35,072 nt of DNA from Dyella choica (lineage in GTDB: Bacteria > Pseudomonadota > Gammaproteobacteria > Xanthomonadales > Rhodanobacteraceae), in the NCBI RefSeq assembly GCF_003977665.1, contig NZ_RYYV01000031.1, positions 1 to 35,072 on the forward strand. Reading direction: 5' to 3'. A program made the translations under genes and the position numbers. Below the pieces are notes generated by a model. The model searched no databases and was not told the origin of the DNA. It saw only the letters and a list, made by a program, of their open reading frames with translations. Below, piece after piece: positions 33,274 to 35,072 of the stretch. Every line of letters starts with the position of its first letter. The stretch's first letter is position 1.

Positions 33274-34725
33274 ATGAGCGCGCACGATATCCGTTCCGCC
33301 AAGCGTCCTGATCCCGATCAGCCGATGGTCGACATTGCCAACTACATGGCCGACTACCGGATCGACTCCACCGAGGCGTACGACACCGCGCGCTACATGC
33401 TGCTGGACTCGCTGGCCACGGCGATGATGGCGATGAAGTTTCCGGAGTGCGTGAAGCACCTGGGGCCGGTGGTGCCGGGCGCCACGCTGCCGGGCGGCGC
33501 GCGCGTGCCGGGCACCAGCCACGAGCTGGATCCGGTACAGGCCGCTTTCGCCATCGGCACGCAGATTCGCTGGCTGGACTTCAACGATACGTGGCTGGCG
33601 GCGGAGTGGGGCCATCCTTCCGACAACCTGGGTGCGATCCTCGCCGTGGCCGATTACCTGGGCCGCAAGGCCGAGCGCGAAGGCGGCAAGGCGCTGTCCG
33701 TGCGCGACGTGCTGAGCTACGCGATCAAGGCGCACGAAATCCAGGGCTGCTATGCGCTGCTCAACAGCTTCAATCGCGTCGGCCAGGATCACGTCATCCT
33801 GGTGCGTCTGGCCTCCACTGCGGTCGCCACGGCCATGCTGGGCGGCAGCAGGGAGCAAATCATCACTGCGGTGTCGCACAGCTGGATCGACAACGGTGCC
33901 TTGCGCACCTATCGCCATGCACCGAACGCCGGGCCGCGCAAGAGCTGGGCGGCCGGTGATGCCTGTCGCCGCGCGGTGACGCACGCCATCAATGCGGTGT
34001 ACCGCGGCGTGGTGGATTATCCGTCCGCGCTCACGGCCAAAACTTGGGGCTATTACGACGTCGCGTTCAAGGGCAAGCCGTTCGAATTCGAGCGCCCGTT
34101 CGGCAGCTATGTGATGGAGAACGTGCTGTTCAAGATCAGCTTCCCGGCCGAGTTCCATGCGCAGACCGCAGTGGAATGCGCCATGCAGCTGCATGCTGAG
34201 GTCGCCGGCAAGCTCGACCAGATCGAGAAGGTAGTGATCGAGACCCAGGAAGCCGGCTGCCGCATCATCGACAAGACCGGCCCGCTGGCCAACTATGCCG
34301 ACCGCGATCACTGCATCCAGTACATGGTGGCAGTGCCGTTGATCTTCGGCCGCCTTACCGCCGACGACTACAACGACGATGTCGCCGCCGACTCGCGCAT
34401 CGATGCATTGCGCGAGAAGATGGTGGTGAGCGAGAACCCGCAGTTCACCAAGGACTACTTCGATCCCGAGAAGCGCTACATCGGCAATGCCGTGCAGGTG
34501 TTCTTCAAGGACGGCACCAGCACCGGGAAGGTGTCCATCGACTACCCGATCGGCCATCGCAAGCGCCGCGCCGAAGGCATTCCGGTGCTGCTGAAGAAGT
34601 TCGAGGCGGCGATGCGCGGCCATCTGCCGTCGCACAGGGTCAAGGCCATCCTGGAAGCCACGGCCGACCCGGCCAAGCTGGATGCCATGCCGATCCAGGC
34701 CTTCCTCGGCCTCTTCACGCTGTGA
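33274..34725 (+). CDS. prpD: 2-Methylcitrate dehydratase
   Basis: PrpD dehydrates 2-methylcitrate to 2-methylaconitate in the methylcitrate cycle. The 483-residue protein matches the MmgE/PrpD family along its length: DIANYMADYRIDSTEAYDTA at the N-terminus, NDTWLAAEWGHPSDNLGAIL near residue 105, GQDHVILVRLAS near 170, SWAAGDACRRA near 226, and ADRDHCIQYMVAVPLIFG near 342. The ATG at 33274 has CGAGA upstream; a longer open frame would include the upstream spacer. It is separated from prpBC by the export locus and terC. The terC riboswitch is on the other strand, so prpD needs its own promoter. Confidence 0.95.
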   Translation: MSAHDIRSAKRPDPDQPMVDIANYMADYRIDSTEAYDTARYMLLDSLATAMMAMKFPECVKHLGPVVPGATLPGGARVPGTSHELDPVQAAFAIGTQIRWLDFNDTWLAAEWGHPSDNLGAILAVADYLGRKAEREGGKALSVRDVLSYAIKAHEIQGCYALLNSFNRVGQDHVILVRLASTAVATAMLGGSREQIITAVSHSWIDNGALRTYRHAPNAGPRKSWAAGDACRRAVTHAINAVYRGVVDYPSALTAKTWGYYDVAFKGKPFEFERPFGSYVMENVLFKISFPAEFHAQTAVECAMQLHAEVAGKLDQIEKVVIETQEAGCRIIDKTGPLANYADRDHCIQYMVAVPLIFGRLTADDYNDDVAADSRIDALREKMVVSENPQFTKDYFDPEKRYIGNAVQVFFKDGTSTGKVSIDYPIGHRKRRAEGIPVLLKKFEAAMRGHLPSHRVKAILEATADPAKLDAMPIQAFLGLFTL

Positions 34726-34764
34726 TGACGCGCTGAGCAGAAAATCTTAAACATGGGGCAAGAA

Positions 34765-34834
34765 CCCGGTTCGGCCAGGGCCGGACCGGGGCAGGCGTAA
34801 CGCCAAGGCAGGCAGGCTGTTGGATGACAGCCTG
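34765..34834 (+). other. Two hairpins after prpD
   Basis: The first pairs CCCGGTTCGGCC (34765-34776) with GGCCGGACCGGG (34779-34790), with one G-T wobble. The second pairs CAGGCTGT (34813-34820) with ACAGCCTG (34827-34834). Neither has a proper T-tract, but together they may terminate prpD transcripts. Confidence 0.4.
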
Positions 34835-34989
34835 TTAGGTAGTCGTTTTGCAATTCGTTTAAAAGTTGTTAAACTGGCACGCGCAGGGCGTCAGTCAGTT
34901 CAAGAATCGTTTGCCGCAACCGGGTTGCGTGACGAAGCGATTCGCCCTGGTGGACGAATGCCCTACTCATTAAGAAGAGGAGACACCTG
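34835..34989 (+). promoter_or_regulatory. Leader of the exported protein gene at the window end
   Basis: TTGCAA near 34848 and TTAAAC near 34868 could be weak promoter elements in an unusually A/T-rich stretch (34848-34873). An AGGAG ribosome-binding site precedes the ATG at 34990. The call is tentative. Confidence 0.3.
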
Positions 34990-35072
34990 ATGAAACGTAA
35001 GGGCCTGTATTTTTTGATCGCTCTTGCCCTGGGCGGCGTAGGTGCCGTTCACGCGCAGGACAACACGGCGGC
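34990..35072 (+). CDS. Exported protein, N-terminal part only (runs off the window)
   Basis: Only the first 27 codons are present. They encode a signal peptide (KRKGLYFLIALALGGVGAVHA, cleavage after VHA) and the start of a mature protein, QDNTAA. The ATG has a good GAAGAGGAG ribosome-binding site. The mature function cannot be judged; an OmpA-like or other outer-membrane protein is a guess from the signal peptide style. Confidence 0.75.
   Translation, partial: MKRKGLYFLIALALGGVGAVHAQDNTA

Overview
The window is GC-rich and densely coded with housekeeping genes of gammaproteobacterial type. The order pncC, recA, recX, alaS, csrA, tRNA-Ser is the classic gammaproteobacterial recA neighbourhood. 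Together with gluQRS, acetoacetyl-CoA reductase, a 2-methylcitrate (propionate) gene set and Xanthomonadales-style structured intergenic repeats, it suggests a member of the Xanthomonadales, most likely Rhodanobacteraceae (Dyella, Frateuria or Rhodanobacter-like). The genus is an inference; no rRNA is present.

Layout. Positions 1-5.3 kb hold phbB and gluQRS (minus strand), a 289-bp nested inverted-repeat element, then htpX, with a sigma-32-like promoter right beside the element, and htpG. Positions 5.7-11.3 kb hold a TRIC/UPF0126 membrane protein, hslR, a PilG-like response regulator, katG with an OxyR-like site, and a divergent tetR/gst pair around an 18-bp operator. Positions 11.4-22.4 kb hold mutS, a secreted alpha/beta hydrolase, pncC, recA, an atypical short-chain dehydrogenase, recX, alaS, csrA, tRNA-Ser(GCU) and a GNAT acetyltransferase. 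Positions 22.4-23.8 kb hold a MerR-family regulator divergent from a methyltransferase across a SoxR-box-like dyad.

Positions 23.9-34.7 kb hold the propionate genes: an HTH-citrate synthase fusion divergent from prpB-prpC, and prpD almost 6 kb further on. Between prpC and prpD lie a five-gene export locus and a terC gene with a yybP-ykoY (Mn2+) riboswitch. The window ends inside a gene for an exported protein.

The most interesting region is 27.8-32.2 kb. It encodes an exported Asn/Thr/Gly/Ala/Ser-rich low-complexity protein, a small exported protein, a C39-like cysteine peptidase with an intact Cys/His/Asp set, an exported protein with a double-glycine-like motif, and an outer-membrane beta-barrel preceded by a coiled coil. 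The C39 peptidase plus coiled-coil barrel is the signature of the Pseudomonas Fap functional-amyloid system (FapD and FapF). No fapA-like chaperone is visible, and the three presumed cargo proteins do not look like textbook FapB/FapC. They share a QN[ST] motif near their C-termini. Upstream there is a close sigma-54 promoter match and an exact IHF-consensus match. I read this as a diverged, probably sigma-54-controlled, amyloid or adhesin export system.

Several non-coding structures also stand out: two copies of a ~150-bp multi-hairpin repeat with compensatory changes, a 30-bp inverted repeat that includes the 3' end of tRNA-Ser, and a csrA leader rich in GGA motifs.
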